Source: Acidobacteriota bacterium (lineage in GTDB: Bacteria > Acidobacteriota > UBA6911 > RPQK01 > JAJDTT01). Taken from it: 64,000 bases of DNA. Position 1 is the first letter of the stretch; each line of letters opens with the position of its first letter. Shown here in pieces: positions 1 through 9,579 of the stretch. The stretch spans positions 82,146-146,145 of the forward strand of contig JAPPLF010000042.1 in NCBI GenBank assembly GCA_028874215.1. The letters run 5' to 3'. The position numbers were made by a program, and so were the translations under genes. Under the pieces are notes generated by a model. The model made no database searches. It was given only the letters and a program-made list of their open reading frames with translations, and had not been told where the DNA came from.

Positions 1-127
1 CCGCCCCCCCACCCCCGGCGGGGGGGGGGCCCCTCCCCGGGGGGGGGGGCGCCCCCCCCCCACCACCCCCTCCCCCCCCCCCGCCGGGGGGCGGGGGGGG
101 GGGGGCCCCCCCCCCCCCCCCCCCCCC
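1..127. other. G/C homopolymer artefact at contig end
   Basis: This stretch is made almost only of runs of C and G, with three A and two T bases, and it stops abruptly where normal sequence starts. No biological element I know has this form. It looks like an assembly or basecalling artefact at a contig end and should not be interpreted. Confidence 0.85.
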
Positions 128-131
128 GCCC

Positions 132-160
132 GGAATCGGCGGCAGGAAAGCCGCCGCCCC
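132..160. repeat. REP-like palindromic repeat, copy A
   Basis: The core reads ATCGGCGGCAGGAAAGCCGC and continues CGCCCC. It forms a hairpin (GGCGGC/GCCGCC) that abuts the stop codon of the minus-strand cytochrome gene. It aligns without gaps to copies at 47792-47820 and 52318-52346. A 3' position beside a gene end suits a repetitive extragenic palindrome that also helps end transcription or stabilise the mRNA; that role is inferred. Confidence 0.6.
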
Positions 161-696
161 TACTCGCCCAGCTCGTGGCAGAGATGGCAGTCGGTCGAGA
201 CCGACGAGGCCTTGTGGCAGTTCATGCACATCTCCATGTTGGCGGAAACCTCCTGGTTCAGAACCTCGTGGGTTTCCACGGCGCCGTGACAGGCGTTGCA
301 GGGCTGTTGGGCGTTCACGTGGTTGGCGTGACTGAAGAAGACGAAGTCGGGAAGCTGGTAGACCCGGACCCACTCGGGCTCCTTGCCCTGCCGGTGCAGG
401 ACCTTGAGCGCCTCGATTCCCGGATCGTTCTTCCGGACCGTGTCGTGGCAGGTCAGGCAGACGGCGGTGGCCGGAAAACCGGCTCGCGCCCCCTTGGACG
501 CTCCCGCGTGACAGCCTCCGCAGGTCAGTCCCAGCCGGGAGTGAAGCTTGTGACTGAATGGTATCGGCTGGGGCGCCACGACCCGGGGCAGATTCTCCTT
601 CTTTCCCTTGTACTGCGGCACGACTTGGGCGAGGCTCAGAACGCCAAAGCCGGTAAGAACCGGAAGGAGCAGCCACCCGAGCCGTCCGCTGTCCAT
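160..696 (-). CDS. Five-heme c-type cytochrome (c7/c3-like)
   Basis: The 178-residue protein has an N-terminal hydrophobic segment (about residues 8-24) that should export or anchor it on the outer face of the inner membrane. Five CxxCH heme sites are visible at residues 59-63, 80-84, 133-137, 157-161 and 170-174. The pairs FSHKLH and FSHANH precede hemes 1 and 3 and could provide distal His ligands, the pattern of multiheme cytochrome c7/c3 families. Such proteins carry electrons between a quinol-oxidising complex and periplasmic acceptors. Partner genes may lie left of the window, which ends in artefact sequence. A function beyond electron transfer cannot be assigned. The start is an ATG; no strong ribosome site is visible. 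Confidence 0.85.
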   Translation of the reverse strand: MDSGRLGWLLLPVLTGFGVLSLAQVVPQYKGKKENLPRVVAPQPIPFSHKLHSRLGLTCGGCHAGASKGARAGFPATAVCLTCHDTVRKNDPGIEALKVLHRQGKEPEWVRVYQLPDFVFFSHANHVNAQQPCNACHGAVETHEVLNQEVSANMEMCMNCHKASSVSTDCHLCHELGE

Positions 697-899
697 CGGC
701 AGATGTTACCACCACCCTCCTCGACAACGCTCCGCGCAGGAGTGCCCCTTGTGGGTCCCCGCTTGACTTTCCGGCAGTTGAACTGCCGGAGAACGCTGGG
801 TAGAGTCAGGACAGACTCATGCCGGGTTCAGCGCCTCCCTCGTCCTCTTACGGAACACGACGCCGCAGGGCAGGTGTCGCACGCGGCACGGCGCAATCC

Positions 900-3800
900 A
901 TGAATCGCATCCAGTTGGCTGTCGCCCGGGCCGGACTCGCCGGATTGCAGGTGGTGCTTCTGGCGGTGACGGCTCTGGGGAGCGAATCCTCTCCGGGGGG
1001 TGCCACCGGCGAAATCTCTTCCGTCCTGCAGAAATGTCAGTTCTGCCACCGCGGGGTCGGCGCCATGGCCGGCCTGGATCTGTCGAGCCGGGAAGGAGCC
1101 CTGTTGGGAGGGAGCTCCGGTCCGTCGCTGGAGCCGGGCGAGTCCGGACAAAGCCTCCTCTATGAAAAGGTCCGATCCGGCGAGATGCCCCCAAGCGATC
1201 CCCTGTCGAAAGCCGAGGTGGACCTGGTGCGGCACTGGATCGATCAGGGCGCCGTCTGGCCGTCCGGGGACCAGGATGGATCCCAGGCCGGAGCCGCTGC
1301 GCCCGAACCGCTCTGGTGGTCTTTGAAGCCGGTGCACCGCCCGGCCGTTCCGGTAGTGAAGCAGGCGGCCTGGGTTCGAAAGCCCGTCGACGCCTTCATC
1401 CTGGCGGCTCTGGAGGAACAGGGATTGAAGCCCTCTCCGCCGGCGTCCCGGGAGGCGTTGATCCGGCGGGCGACCTTGGATCTGCTGGGATTGCCGCCCA
1501 CGCCCGGGGAGATCGAGGCGTTCGTCTCGGACACGTCGCCCCGGGCCTACGAGAACCTGGTGAACCGCCTTCTCGCCTCGCCCCACTACGGCGAGCGCTG
1601 GGGCCGGCATTGGTTGGATCTGGCCCGCTTCGGGGAAAGCCAGGGATTCGAGCGGGACAAGATCCGGGATCATGCCTGGCCCTACCGCGACTATGTGATT
1701 CGGAGCTTCAATCAGGACAAGCCCTATGCCCGTTTCGTCCTGGAGCAACTGGCCGGAGACATTCTGGAGCCCCGGTCCCGGGACGGAGTGGCGGCCACCG
1801 GTTTCCTGGTCGCGGCTCCGTGGGACGAGGTGGGAAACACTCAGCAGAGCGCCATCATGCGAGCCCGGGTCCGGGCCGAGGAGATGGAAGAGATGGTGGG
1901 GACGGTGGCCCAGACCTTCCTCGGCATGACGGTCAACTGCGCCCGATGCCACGACCACAAGTTCGATCCCATCTCCCAACGGGACTACTATCGATTGAAG
2001 GCCTGCCTGGACGGAATCCGGCCCGGCAACCGGCCCTGGATGACGCCGGAGGAGACGGTCGCCCACGAGGAACGAACCGAGCCTCTCAAGGCCGGAATCC
2101 GCAATCTGAAGCGGCGGGTGGCCCAGCTTCAGGACAAGGTCCGGGAGCGGGTTCTGAGGAAGCGGGGGATCGCTTCGCAGCCGGTCGCCGAACCCATCGC
2201 TCGTTGGACCTTCGACCTGAACGGGATCGATTCGGTGGGTGACGGGCATCTGTCCCCGGAATCGGGACCGTTGGTCGAAGACGGCGAATTCCGGTTCGAG
2301 GATGGCGGGATCCGGTTCAAGGACGCCGAGGGCCGATCCGACGCGTTGACCGTAGACCTGTCGGAAAAGACCCTCGAGGCATGGGTCCGGGTTTCAAAAG
2401 AGAACCGCCAGTTCCACTTCTTCAAGGTCGAGGATACCGATTCGCCGCTGCCCAGGGGGCGGTACGATGCCATCTACTACCACCACGAATCCAGCACCTG
2501 GCGAAACCTGAGCGAGTTCAAGAACCGCACCGTCAGTCCCGAGCGGTCCAAGGAGACGAAGACGGAGACCCCGATTCATATCGCCATTGCCTATGACTCC
2601 CGGGGCGGCATCCGAATCTACCGTGAGGGGCTGCTCTATTGGGCCCAGGATCCCAAGGGAGAGGGCCCCGAGTCCGCGCTTCAATTCTATGCCCGGGGCC
2701 GGACCAGGGTGGTCTTCGGCGGGAACAGGACGGGGACGGTGGACGAGGCCCGGCTCTATGATCGACCGTTGACCTCCGAGGAGATCGCAGCCTCCTTCCG
2801 GGCCGGCATTCAGCGGGTCACTCCCGAGGAGTGGAACGCCGAGGCCAGCTCTCAAGAGCGCCTCGCCAGAGATGAGCTGCTGGAAGAGGCGGCCCGTCAG
2901 GAGCGGCTGCTGGAGGGCGCTCCACCGGTTCCCCTGGTCTACGCCGTCCGGACCTACCGATCCGGTCCTCAGGTGATCATGGATCGGGGGGACCCCGCGA
3001 CGCCGGGGGATCCGGTCGAGCCCGGAGGGCTCCTCGCCATCTCTTTGCCGGAGCCTGAATTCGGATTGCCTCCCGATGGGAACGAGGCCCGGCGGCGGCT
3101 GCGCTTGGCGCAATGGATCACCGACCCGGACCATCCTCTCACGGCGCGCGTGCTGGTGAACCGGGTCTGGCACTATCACTTCGGGCGGGGAATCGTCTCG
3201 ACCCCCAATGACTTCGGATTCAACGGAGGCCGCGCCTCGCACCCCGTGCTCCTGGACTGGCTGGCGCAGTCCTTCCTCCGGCACGGCGGCAGCGTGAAAC
3301 AGTTGCACCGTGAGATCATGCTCTCCAACACCTACCAACAGTCGTCCGCGTTCCGGGCCGACGCGGCGGCGGCCGACGCTGAAAACCGGTGGCTCTGGCG
3401 TTTCTCTCCCCGGCGGCTGGAGGCGGAAGTGATCCGGGACTCGCTCCTCGCCGTCAGCGGCCGCCTGAATCGTGAGTTCGGCGGCCCCGGATTCCGCCCC
3501 TTCGAAGTGAAGTTCTTCAACAGCCACTTTTACAACCTGGTCGACTCGGCCGATCCACCGATGCGGAAACGCACCATCTACCGGATCGTGGTCCGATCCG
3601 GGCACGATCCCATGTTGGAAGCGTTCGATTGCCCGGACGCCTCCGACAAGGCGCCCCGCCGCAGCCATACCACGACCCCCATCCAAGCCCTGGCGCTCAT
3701 GAACAGTCCGTTCGTCCTGCGCCAGGCGGATCATCTGGCGGACCGGCTCCGCTTGGCTCTACCCGGTGACAGGGCGGGACAGATCGATTTGGCGTATCGG

Positions 3801-3926
3801 CTGAGCTTGGGGCGAACGCCCGGCCCTGAGGAAACGACCCGTGCCGTGACCCATGCCGGCGAGCATGGACTGGAGAGCTTCTGCTGGGCGCTGTTGAACT
3901 CGAGCGAATTCCTTTATCTCAACTGA
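900..3926 (+). CDS. Secreted PSCyt1-DUF1549-LamG-DUF1553 protein
   Basis: I chose the ATG at 900 over an in-frame ATG at 819 because it begins a signal peptide (about residues 1-28); the product is 1008 residues. A C-type heme motif CQFCH lies at residues 46-50 in the Planctomycete cytochrome C domain. DUF1549 follows, ending near residue 350 with a second CxxCH-like motif in CARCHDHKFDP. About residues 430-620 look like an inserted concanavalin/LamG sandwich, and DUF1553 fills roughly 740-980 (ARVLVNRVWHYHFG). The family is common in Planctomycetota, Verrucomicrobiota and Acidobacteriota, is usually paired with DUF1501, and is linked to extracellular glycan breakdown without a settled reaction. 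The downstream DUF1501 gene starts 14 bases after the stop, so they are probably co-transcribed. Confidence 0.88.
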   Translation: MNRIQLAVARAGLAGLQVVLLAVTALGSESSPGGATGEISSVLQKCQFCHRGVGAMAGLDLSSREGALLGGSSGPSLEPGESGQSLLYEKVRSGEMPPSDPLSKAEVDLVRHWIDQGAVWPSGDQDGSQAGAAAPEPLWWSLKPVHRPAVPVVKQAAWVRKPVDAFILAALEEQGLKPSPPASREALIRRATLDLLGLPPTPGEIEAFVSDTSPRAYENLVNRLLASPHYGERWGRHWLDLARFGESQGFERDKIRDHAWPYRDYVIRSFNQDKPYARFVLEQLAGDILEPRSRDGVAATGFLVAAPWDEVGNTQQSAIMRARVRAEEMEEMVGTVAQTFLGMTVNCARCHDHKFDPISQRDYYRLKACLDGIRPGNRPWMTPEETVAHEERTEPLKAGIRNLKRRVAQLQDKVRERVLRKRGIASQPVAEPIARWTFDLNGIDSVGDGHLSPESGPLVEDGEFRFEDGGIRFKDAEGRSDALTVDLSEKTLEAWVRVSKENRQFHFFKVEDTDSPLPRGRYDAIYYHHESSTWRNLSEFKNRTVSPERSKETKTETPIHIAIAYDSRGGIRIYREGLLYWAQDPKGEGPESALQFYARGRTRVVFGGNRTGTVDEARLYDRPLTSEEIAASFRAGIQRVTPEEWNAEASSQERLARDELLEEAARQERLLEGAPPVPLVYAVRTYRSGPQVIMDRGDPATPGDPVEPGGLLAISLPEPEFGLPPDGNEARRRLRLAQWITDPDHPLTARVLVNRVWHYHFGRGIVSTPNDFGFNGGRASHPVLLDWLAQSFLRHGGSVKQLHREIMLSNTYQQSSAFRADAAAADAENRWLWRFSPRRLEAEVIRDSLLAVSGRLNREFGGPGFRPFEVKFFNSHFYNLVDSADPPMRKRTIYRIVVRSGHDPMLEAFDCPDASDKAPRRSHTTTPIQALALMNSPFVLRQADHLADRLRLALPGDRAGQIDLAYRLSLGRTPGPEETTRAVTHAGEHGLESFCWALLNSSEFLYLN

Positions 3927-3940
3927 AGCGGAAGGGTCCC

Positions 3941-5383
3941 ATGGAAAACTCCAACCCGAAGCCAACATCGCTGCTGCCCAGAAGGCACTTCCTTTGGAAT
4001 TCGGGCAGCGGTTTGGGCGCCATCGCTTTGGCCTGCCTGCTCCGGGAGGAAACCCGGGGAAGCGACACCCGGTCCAGGTTCGGGGCTCGTCCCTCCCATT
4101 TTCCAGGTCCCGCCAAGAGGATCCTGCACATCTATGCTGCGGGAGGCGCCAGTCACGTGGACACCTTCGACTACAAGCCCGAGTTGACCCGGTTGGATGG
4201 CAAGACCATGGCCGGGAAGCGAAAGGTCGACACCTTCTTCGGGCAACCCGGGACCTTGATGCAGAGTCCCTTTGAATTTCGGCGAAGGGGCCAGAGTGGG
4301 CTCTGGGTGAGCGATCTTCTGCCTCACTTGGCGGAGTGCGCCGACGATCTCTGCATGATCCGGTCCATGGTGGCCAAGAGCTCCAATCACACACCGGCCA
4401 CATTTCAGATGAATTCGGGATTCACCCGCAACGGATACCCCTGTATGGGGTCCTGGGTCACCTACGGCCTGGGCTCCGAGAACCGGGACCTGCCCGGTTT
4501 CATCGTGCTTCCGGACCCCCGGGGTCTTCCCGCCGGAGGGTCCATCAACTGGACCGCCGGGTTCCTGCCGGCGTCCCATCAGGGCGTGGCGTTCCGAAAC
4601 TCGGGCGATCCCCTGCCGTACCTGTCGACTCCGCCCACCGTCTCCTCCCGGCGCCGCGCCAGCGAGATGGAACTCCTGGCCCGGATGAATCGGGAACACT
4701 TGGAAATCAATCCCGGAGACAGCGCCTTGGAGGCGCGGCTCCAATCCTACGAGTTGGCCGCCCACATGCAGATGACCATCCCCGACATCGTGGATCTGGA
4801 CACGGAGCGGCCGGAAACGCGGCGGCTCTACGGCCTGGACGAGGAGAAGACGAACAGCTTCGGCCGGAATTGCCTGCTGGCTCGCCGGCTGCTGGAAAAA
4901 GGTGTCCGGGTCGTTCAAGTCTGGATCGGCGGCGCCTTCGGCCGGCCTCGCATCAACTGGGACGGGCACGAGGACATCAAGGAGAATCACACCGATCAGG
5001 CCGACACCATGGATCGTCCGTTGGCCGGACTCCTGAAAGACATGAAGGAGCGGGGCATGCTGGAGGACACCCTGGTGGTCTGGTCGACGGAGTTCGGCCG
5101 GACCCCGTTCACCGAAGGGCTGGGCGCCAAGGGCCGCGACCATCACCAGCTCGCCTTCACCTGCTGGCTCGCGGGCGCCGGTGTCCGGAAGGGATTCAGT
5201 TACGGCGCTTCAGACGATGTGGGCTACGACGTGGCCCGGGACCCGGTCACCATCTACGATTTTCACGCCACCATCCTTCATCTGCTGGGGCTGGACCACA
5301 AGAAGCTCACCTTTTACCACAACGGCATTCAGCGCCGCCTCACCGACGTCCACGGCCACGTGGTGCGTGGTGTATTGGCGTAG
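3941..5383 (+). CDS. DUF1501 (sulfatase-superfamily) Tat-exported protein
   Basis: This 480-residue protein has a twin-arginine-type leader (RRHFLWNSG near residue 15) and the DUF1501 fold, which belongs to the alkaline phosphatase/sulfatase superfamily. Visible family motifs are HIYAAGGASHVDTFD early, HEDIKENH in the middle and the late STEFGRTP and GRDHHQ segments, where Asp and His residues should bind metal. No Cys/Ser-x-Pro-x-Arg sulfatase site is present, so formylglycine chemistry is not expected. It follows the DUF1549/DUF1553 gene with a good ribosome site (GGAAGGG) and is presumably its functional partner. A second such pair lies at 20.3-24.3 kb. The substrate is unknown. Confidence 0.88.
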   Translation: MENSNPKPTSLLPRRHFLWNSGSGLGAIALACLLREETRGSDTRSRFGARPSHFPGPAKRILHIYAAGGASHVDTFDYKPELTRLDGKTMAGKRKVDTFFGQPGTLMQSPFEFRRRGQSGLWVSDLLPHLAECADDLCMIRSMVAKSSNHTPATFQMNSGFTRNGYPCMGSWVTYGLGSENRDLPGFIVLPDPRGLPAGGSINWTAGFLPASHQGVAFRNSGDPLPYLSTPPTVSSRRRASEMELLARMNREHLEINPGDSALEARLQSYELAAHMQMTIPDIVDLDTERPETRRLYGLDEEKTNSFGRNCLLARRLLEKGVRVVQVWIGGAFGRPRINWDGHEDIKENHTDQADTMDRPLAGLLKDMKERGMLEDTLVVWSTEFGRTPFTEGLGAKGRDHHQLAFTCWLAGAGVRKGFSYGASDDVGYDVARDPVTIYDFHATILHLLGLDHKKLTFYHNGIQRRLTDVHGHVVRGVLA

Positions 5384-5508
5384 GGTCGAGTCGTCACCGC
5401 CTAATTCCAGGATGTTCAGCTCCGCCATCCGGGACCCGGACTAAACCTGGGATTCCCGCGCAATGCCGAGGAACGGACCGTCCATGCTCCTCCTGTGAAA
5501 TACGAAAC

Positions 5509-5616
5509 TCAGTTAACACGAACCCGAGCCAGAACTTCCGTTCGGAACACAACCATCCTGTTTCTGGTGTCCGTGGAGCCTTCACCGCCAACGTACTGGA
5601 CAAGGATGGACTTCAT
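5509..5616 (-). CDS. 35-residue minigene copying the neighbour's C-terminus
   Basis: This short frame runs ATG to TGA and encodes 35 residues. From residue 5 to the end it aligns without gaps to the last 31 residues of the secreted protein encoded just upstream: 16 of 31 identical, including VQYVGGEG and VVFR. An AAGGAGG ribosome site sits 8 bases before the ATG, and the frame begins 32 bases after the neighbour's stop. Both the duplication and the translation signal are seen directly. No signal peptide is present, so the product would stay in the cytoplasm. It could be a decayed duplicate gene whose front was lost, or a kept mini-protein. Missense change without stops or frameshifts favours selection, but the frame is very short. 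Confidence 0.5.
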   Translation of the reverse strand: MKSILVQYVGGEGSTDTRNRMVVFRTEVLARVRVN

Positions 5617-5648
5617 GTCTTGTTCCTCCTTCAAATCCCTCGCTTGAC

Positions 5649-6419
5649 TCACTGGAACCTCACCCGGATCTGAAACTCCTGTCGAAACACCACTATCTGA
5701 CTGGCAGACCCGGAGGTCCCCTCACCGCCGACGTACTGGACCACCAACCGGCCCGAGGTGGGGCCTCCGTCGTAGGCGTGGCGCATCTGGACCATGAACG
5801 GACCGTCCCTGGCGTACTCGGCTCCCCCGGCTGACTTCTCGGCCCAATAGGCCAAGTGCGTTCCAAGGGCCTTGCCCCCGGACCTCAGCATCTCGAAGCC
5901 CACAACTTTATCGTGGATCGCCCACTGGAGAAGCCTGCCGTGTTTCCAGGGGCCCATCGCGAACATCTGCTGGGCGAACTGTACAACCCGTACGGCGATC
6001 AGGCCGTTCGCAGCGTCGAACCCCAGGCTCCGGTCGCCCTGGCTCATGTTCGTGAAGATGTTTCCGAGCATGAAGAGCTGGAGCGTGTACTGGCCAAAGA
6101 ACTCCGCATCACAGTATTTGTTGCCATCAACATCCGTCTCCAGCGTATAACCAGCGTTGCATGACTCGCATTGGCCATCACTGCCCAGTGTCCCATTTTC
6201 ACAAGTACCCTCACGGCCAGATTCGGCATCCATGTTTCCGTTCAGCGAGTCAACCGACCTCACGACGGCGACGGTCTGCCAGTACATCGGGTCGTTCCCG
6301 ATCACGTCAACGGCAATCGGGTCCGGGAACCTCAGTTGCGCCTCATCATAAGTTTGACCGAACCCCAACACCCCGAACGCGAGAAACGCCGCCAGGAAAA
6401 CACGACACGAAAACTTCAT
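5649..6419 (-). CDS. Secreted protein of unknown function, Cys-knotted loop
   Basis: I do not recognise the family. The 256-residue product has a clear signal peptide (residues 1-22, ending FGFGQ or similar) and a strong AGGAGG ribosome site. Four cysteines at residues 73, 84, 87 and 103 lie in a Gly/Asp/Asn-rich segment that looks like a small EGF-like or calcium-binding loop; the rest contains none after the signal peptide. The C-terminal half is beta-rich and ends in a VQYVGGEG...VVFRQEF...RVRF pattern that is duplicated in the adjacent minigene. An exported structural or surface protein is likely. It has no obvious partner other than the minigene. Confidence 0.75.
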   Translation of the reverse strand: MKFSCRVFLAAFLAFGVLGFGQTYDEAQLRFPDPIAVDVIGNDPMYWQTVAVVRSVDSLNGNMDAESGREGTCENGTLGSDGQCESCNAGYTLETDVDGNKYCDAEFFGQYTLQLFMLGNIFTNMSQGDRSLGFDAANGLIAVRVVQFAQQMFAMGPWKHGRLLQWAIHDKVVGFEMLRSGGKALGTHLAYWAEKSAGGAEYARDGPFMVQMRHAYDGGPTSGRLVVQYVGGEGTSGSASQIVVFRQEFQIRVRFQ

Positions 6420-6534
6420 GACACCCTCCTACTTCAACCTTGAGGTCCTTGCTTGTTCTCTCTAACGTGCGGGTGTTCAGATCTGTGAGACCTGGCTGAC
6501 GGGAAGGCAACGATGGTGGTTGGAGTTCAGGTGG

Positions 6535-8307
6535 CTACGCCGTTCGCACCTGCCAGTGCCGTGACGTGTCCTGAGCCGTCCAGAGACGTTCGTAGAGGCC
6601 TGCGGCGTGGATCAGCCGCGAGTGGGTTCCCGTCTCCACGACCCGTCCCTCCTGGAGCACCACGATCCGGTCGGCGTTGCGGACGGTAAAGAGGCGGTGA
6701 GCGATGACCAGGACTGTCCGGTCCCGGGTCAGGCGGGTGATGGCTTCCCGGATCTCCAACTCCGACTCGGTGTCCACGCTTGAGGTGGCTTCGTCCAGGA
6801 TCAGGACGGGCGCGTCTTTGAGGAGGGCGCGGGCGATGGAGATCCGCTGTTTCTCGCCTCCCGAGAGGCGCGCTCCCCTCTCCCCGACCATGGTGTCGTA
6901 GCCCTGGGGCAGGGATAGGATGAATTCCTCGGCGTTGGCGGCTCGGGCGGCGTCACGGATTTCGGCCTCGGTGGCGCCGGGGTTTCCCACCAGGATGTTC
7001 TCCCGGATGGTGGCATGGAAGAGATACACGTCCTGCATGACGTGGGCCACACTCCGGCGCAACGGTTCCAGCGCCAGATTCCGGACGTCGATCCCGCCGA
7101 CCTTCACCGCTCCGAACTGCGGTTCGTAGAACCTGGGGACCAGGTTGCAGGAGGTCGTCTTGCCGGCGCCGGTGGGGCCGACCAGGGCCAGGACTTCGCC
7201 CGCTTCGGCCCGGAAACTCACCTCCCGAAGGACGGGAATCTCCGGCGCGTAGCCGAAGGTGACCCGGTCCAGCTCCACCGACCAGCGGAGGTCGCCGGGA
7301 ATGGCGGCCAGGCCGGCCGCCCGCGATTCCACCGGCAGTTCCAGTAGCTCGAAGACTCGCCGCGCCGAGGCGGTCGCTTTCTGGATGACGTCGTTCAGGT
7401 TGGCCAGCCGCAACAGGGGCTGGAAGATCTGTCCCAGGTAGAGGACAAAGACCACCAGGTCGGCCAGGGCCACGTCTCCTCCCAAGGCCAGGCGTCCCCC
7501 CGCGGCGACGACCAGGAGGTAGGCCAGGCCGCCGGCGAATTCGACCACGCCCGCCGGGATCAGAGACCAGCGATTGGCCCTCACGATGCTGTCGCGATAG
7601 CGGGCGCTGGCCTGCCGGACCCGCCGCAGCTCGGAATCTTCCCGGACGAAGGACTTGATGACCGTGTGGCCGCCGATCCGGTCCAGGATCTCGGCCACCA
7701 GGTCGGCGCGGCGGCCCCGGGTTTTCCTCCAGGCTCGACTGGTCCGCCCCGCGAGCCGGTACACCAGCCAGGCGACCAGCGGCAAGGGCAGCGTGACGAT
7801 GAGGGCCAGCTCGAAGTGAATGTTGAAGAGGATCAGGAGCATGGCTGCCGGCATCACCGCCGCCAGGAAGATCTCCGGCACCCCGTGGGCCAGAAAGTCC
7901 TCGATGACCTCCACGTCGTTGACGGTCCGGGACATGAGTGAGCCGCTGCGGCGATGCGTGTAGGCTCCGGGCGGGAGGGCCTGAACCCGGGCGTAGGTGC
8001 GGCCCAGGAGGTTGTGCAGCGTGCGGTAGGCGGCCACGTGGGAGAAGACACCGTAGCCGTAACGGAAGACCCCCCGCAGGAGAAAGAGTCCGGCCAGAGC
8101 AAGGGCCATCCAGATCAGCGTGGACCCGGAAAGACCCCCCTCCTGAAGCAACTGGATCAGCCGTCTCAAGACCAGCGGAGGGAAGAGTCCGACCACCGAG
8201 AAGAGGAGGCCGCACAGGAGCGACAGGGCCAGCAGTCTCCGGCTCTCCACTGCCAGATGGAACAGCCGGACCATGAGGGTTCGAGTCGAGTTGCCGCTCC
8301 GGTCCAT
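6535..8307 (-). CDS. ABC exporter, fused permease and ATPase
   Basis: The start at 8307 (GGGGA ribosome site, 38 bases after the preceding stop) gives 590 residues, the usual size of an MsbA/lipid-type half transporter. A longer reading from 8526 would run into the upstream gene. Six membrane segments occupy about residues 20-330, followed by a nucleotide-binding domain with Walker [10 protein letters not shown] near residue 374, signature LSGGEKQR and Walker [10 protein letters not shown] with the switch His in IAHRL. It would act as a homodimer exporting a lipid, peptide or drug. It is the last gene of a minus-strand run with MacA/MacB-like genes and is probably co-transcribed with them. 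Confidence 0.9.
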   Translation of the reverse strand: MDRSGNSTRTLMVRLFHLAVESRRLLALSLLCGLLFSVVGLFPPLVLRRLIQLLQEGGLSGSTLIWMALALAGLFLLRGVFRYGYGVFSHVAAYRTLHNLLGRTYARVQALPPGAYTHRRSGSLMSRTVNDVEVIEDFLAHGVPEIFLAAVMPAAMLLILFNIHFELALIVTLPLPLVAWLVYRLAGRTSRAWRKTRGRRADLVAEILDRIGGHTVIKSFVREDSELRRVRQASARYRDSIVRANRWSLIPAGVVEFAGGLAYLLVVAAGGRLALGGDVALADLVVFVLYLGQIFQPLLRLANLNDVIQKATASARRVFELLELPVESRAAGLAAIPGDLRWSVELDRVTFGYAPEIPVLREVSFRAEAGEVLALVGPTGAGKTTSCNLVPRFYEPQFGAVKVGGIDVRNLALEPLRRSVAHVMQDVYLFHATIRENILVGNPGATEAEIRDAARAANAEEFILSLPQGYDTMVGERGARLSGGEKQRISIARALLKDAPVLILDEATSSVDTESELEIREAITRLTRDRTVLVIAHRLFTVRNADRIVVLQEGRVVETGTHSRLIHAAGLYERLWTAQDTSRHWQVRTA

Positions 8308-8344
8308 CCGTGTCCCCGTTGCCACGTCCGGACCCACAGGAAGG

Positions 8345-9565
8345 CTACTCGTAGTGGAGCGCTTCGATGGGGTCCAGTTGTGCTGCCTTGTGGGCCGGAT
8401 AATATCCGAAAAAGACCCCGATGGCAGCCGAGAAGAAGATGGAGACCGCGATGGCGTTGGGGGAGATCTGGGTCGGCCATCCCATGCCCTGGGAGACGAG
8501 GAAGGATCCACCGATCCCCATTCCAAGGCCGATCAAGCCGCCCAACAGGCAGAGCACGATGGATTCGGACAGGAACTGGACTCTCACGTGTCCGGGCCGG
8601 GCTCCGATGGCCATGCGAATGCCGATCTCCCGGGTCCGTTCGGTCACCGAGACCAGCATGATGTTCATGATGCCGATGCCCCCCACCAGGAGGGAGACGG
8701 CGGCGATGCTGGCCAACAGGCTGGTCATGACCCGGTTGGTGGCTTCGGCCGCTTCCGCGAACTCGCTCAGATTCCGAACCCGGAAATCGTCGGCCTGATC
8801 CCGACCCAGATTGTGGCGCTGGCGCAGGAGCGCGCTGATCTGCTCCTGGGCCGCGAAGCTCGCGCGGGCGCTCACGGCGGAGATCAGGCCGGACTGGACG
8901 TAGAGGACCCCTCCCTGGAACTTCTTCTGGACCGTGGTGTAAGGAACGATGATGGTGTCGTCCTGATCCCGCCCCCAGTTGTTGGCGCCCTTCTTCTTGA
9001 GGACTCCCAGCACCTGGAACGGGAGGTTCTTGACCCGGATCGTCTGGCCCACCGGGTCGCCTCCGCCGAAGAGCTCGTCGACGACGGTCTGGCCCAGGAC
9101 GGCGACTCGAGCTGCCGTCTTCACGTGACTCTCTTCAAAGAATTCACCTTGGGTGAGGGGCCAGTTGCGCAGCAGCTGGTATTGCTCGTTGTACCCTTCG
9201 ATGCGAGTGTTCCAGTTCTGGTTGCCGAACACGACCTGGGCCATGGTGGAAGCGCTGGGGCTCACGGCCTGTACCGTGGGAACCTCTTGAAGGATGGCCT
9301 CGAAGTCGGCGGCGGTGAGGGTGTTCTGAGTTCCCGATCCGCTCCGGATTCCCCACGACCGGCGGCTGCCGGCCCGGATCCAGAGGGTATTGGTCCCCAT
9401 GGCGGCGATCTCCTCCTGCACCTGCCGCTGGGCCCCCTGACCCAGGCTGACCATGGTGATGACGGCGGCGACGCCGATGATGATCCCCAGCATGGTGAGA
9501 ATGGAGCGGATCATGTTCCGGCCCAAGGACTTGAGGGAGATTTTCAAGATCATCCAGAAACCCAT
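8345..9565 (-). CDS. MacB-like ABC permease
   Basis: The ATG at 9565 begins MGFWMILKISL and gives 406 residues. A first membrane helix lies at about 20-42, then a large periplasmic MacB core domain (about 45-240), and a C-terminal FtsX domain with three helices (about 285-400). This is the type VII ABC layout that drives mechanotransmission rather than substrate passage through the membrane. The separate ATPase gene ends 14 bases upstream, and the MacA-like adaptor precedes that, so the three make a split MacAB system. Substrate classes for this family include macrolides, siderophores, peptides and lipoproteins. No TolC-like outer membrane gene is present here. Confidence 0.9.
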   Translation of the reverse strand: MGFWMILKISLKSLGRNMIRSILTMLGIIIGVAAVITMVSLGQGAQRQVQEEIAAMGTNTLWIRAGSRRSWGIRSGSGTQNTLTAADFEAILQEVPTVQAVSPSASTMAQVVFGNQNWNTRIEGYNEQYQLLRNWPLTQGEFFEESHVKTAARVAVLGQTVVDELFGGGDPVGQTIRVKNLPFQVLGVLKKKGANNWGRDQDDTIIVPYTTVQKKFQGGVLYVQSGLISAVSARASFAAQEQISALLRQRHNLGRDQADDFRVRNLSEFAEAAEATNRVMTSLLASIAAVSLLVGGIGIMNIMLVSVTERTREIGIRMAIGARPGHVRVQFLSESIVLCLLGGLIGLGMGIGGSFLVSQGMGWPTQISPNAIAVSIFFSAAIGVFFGYYPAHKAAQLDPIEALHYE

Positions 9566-9579
9566 GGCGATTCTCCCGA

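Noticed and set aside
1-127. Telomere-like or G-quadruplex element
   Set aside because: The runs are irregular, alternate between C and G without period, and sit at a contig edge, so an artefact is far more likely.
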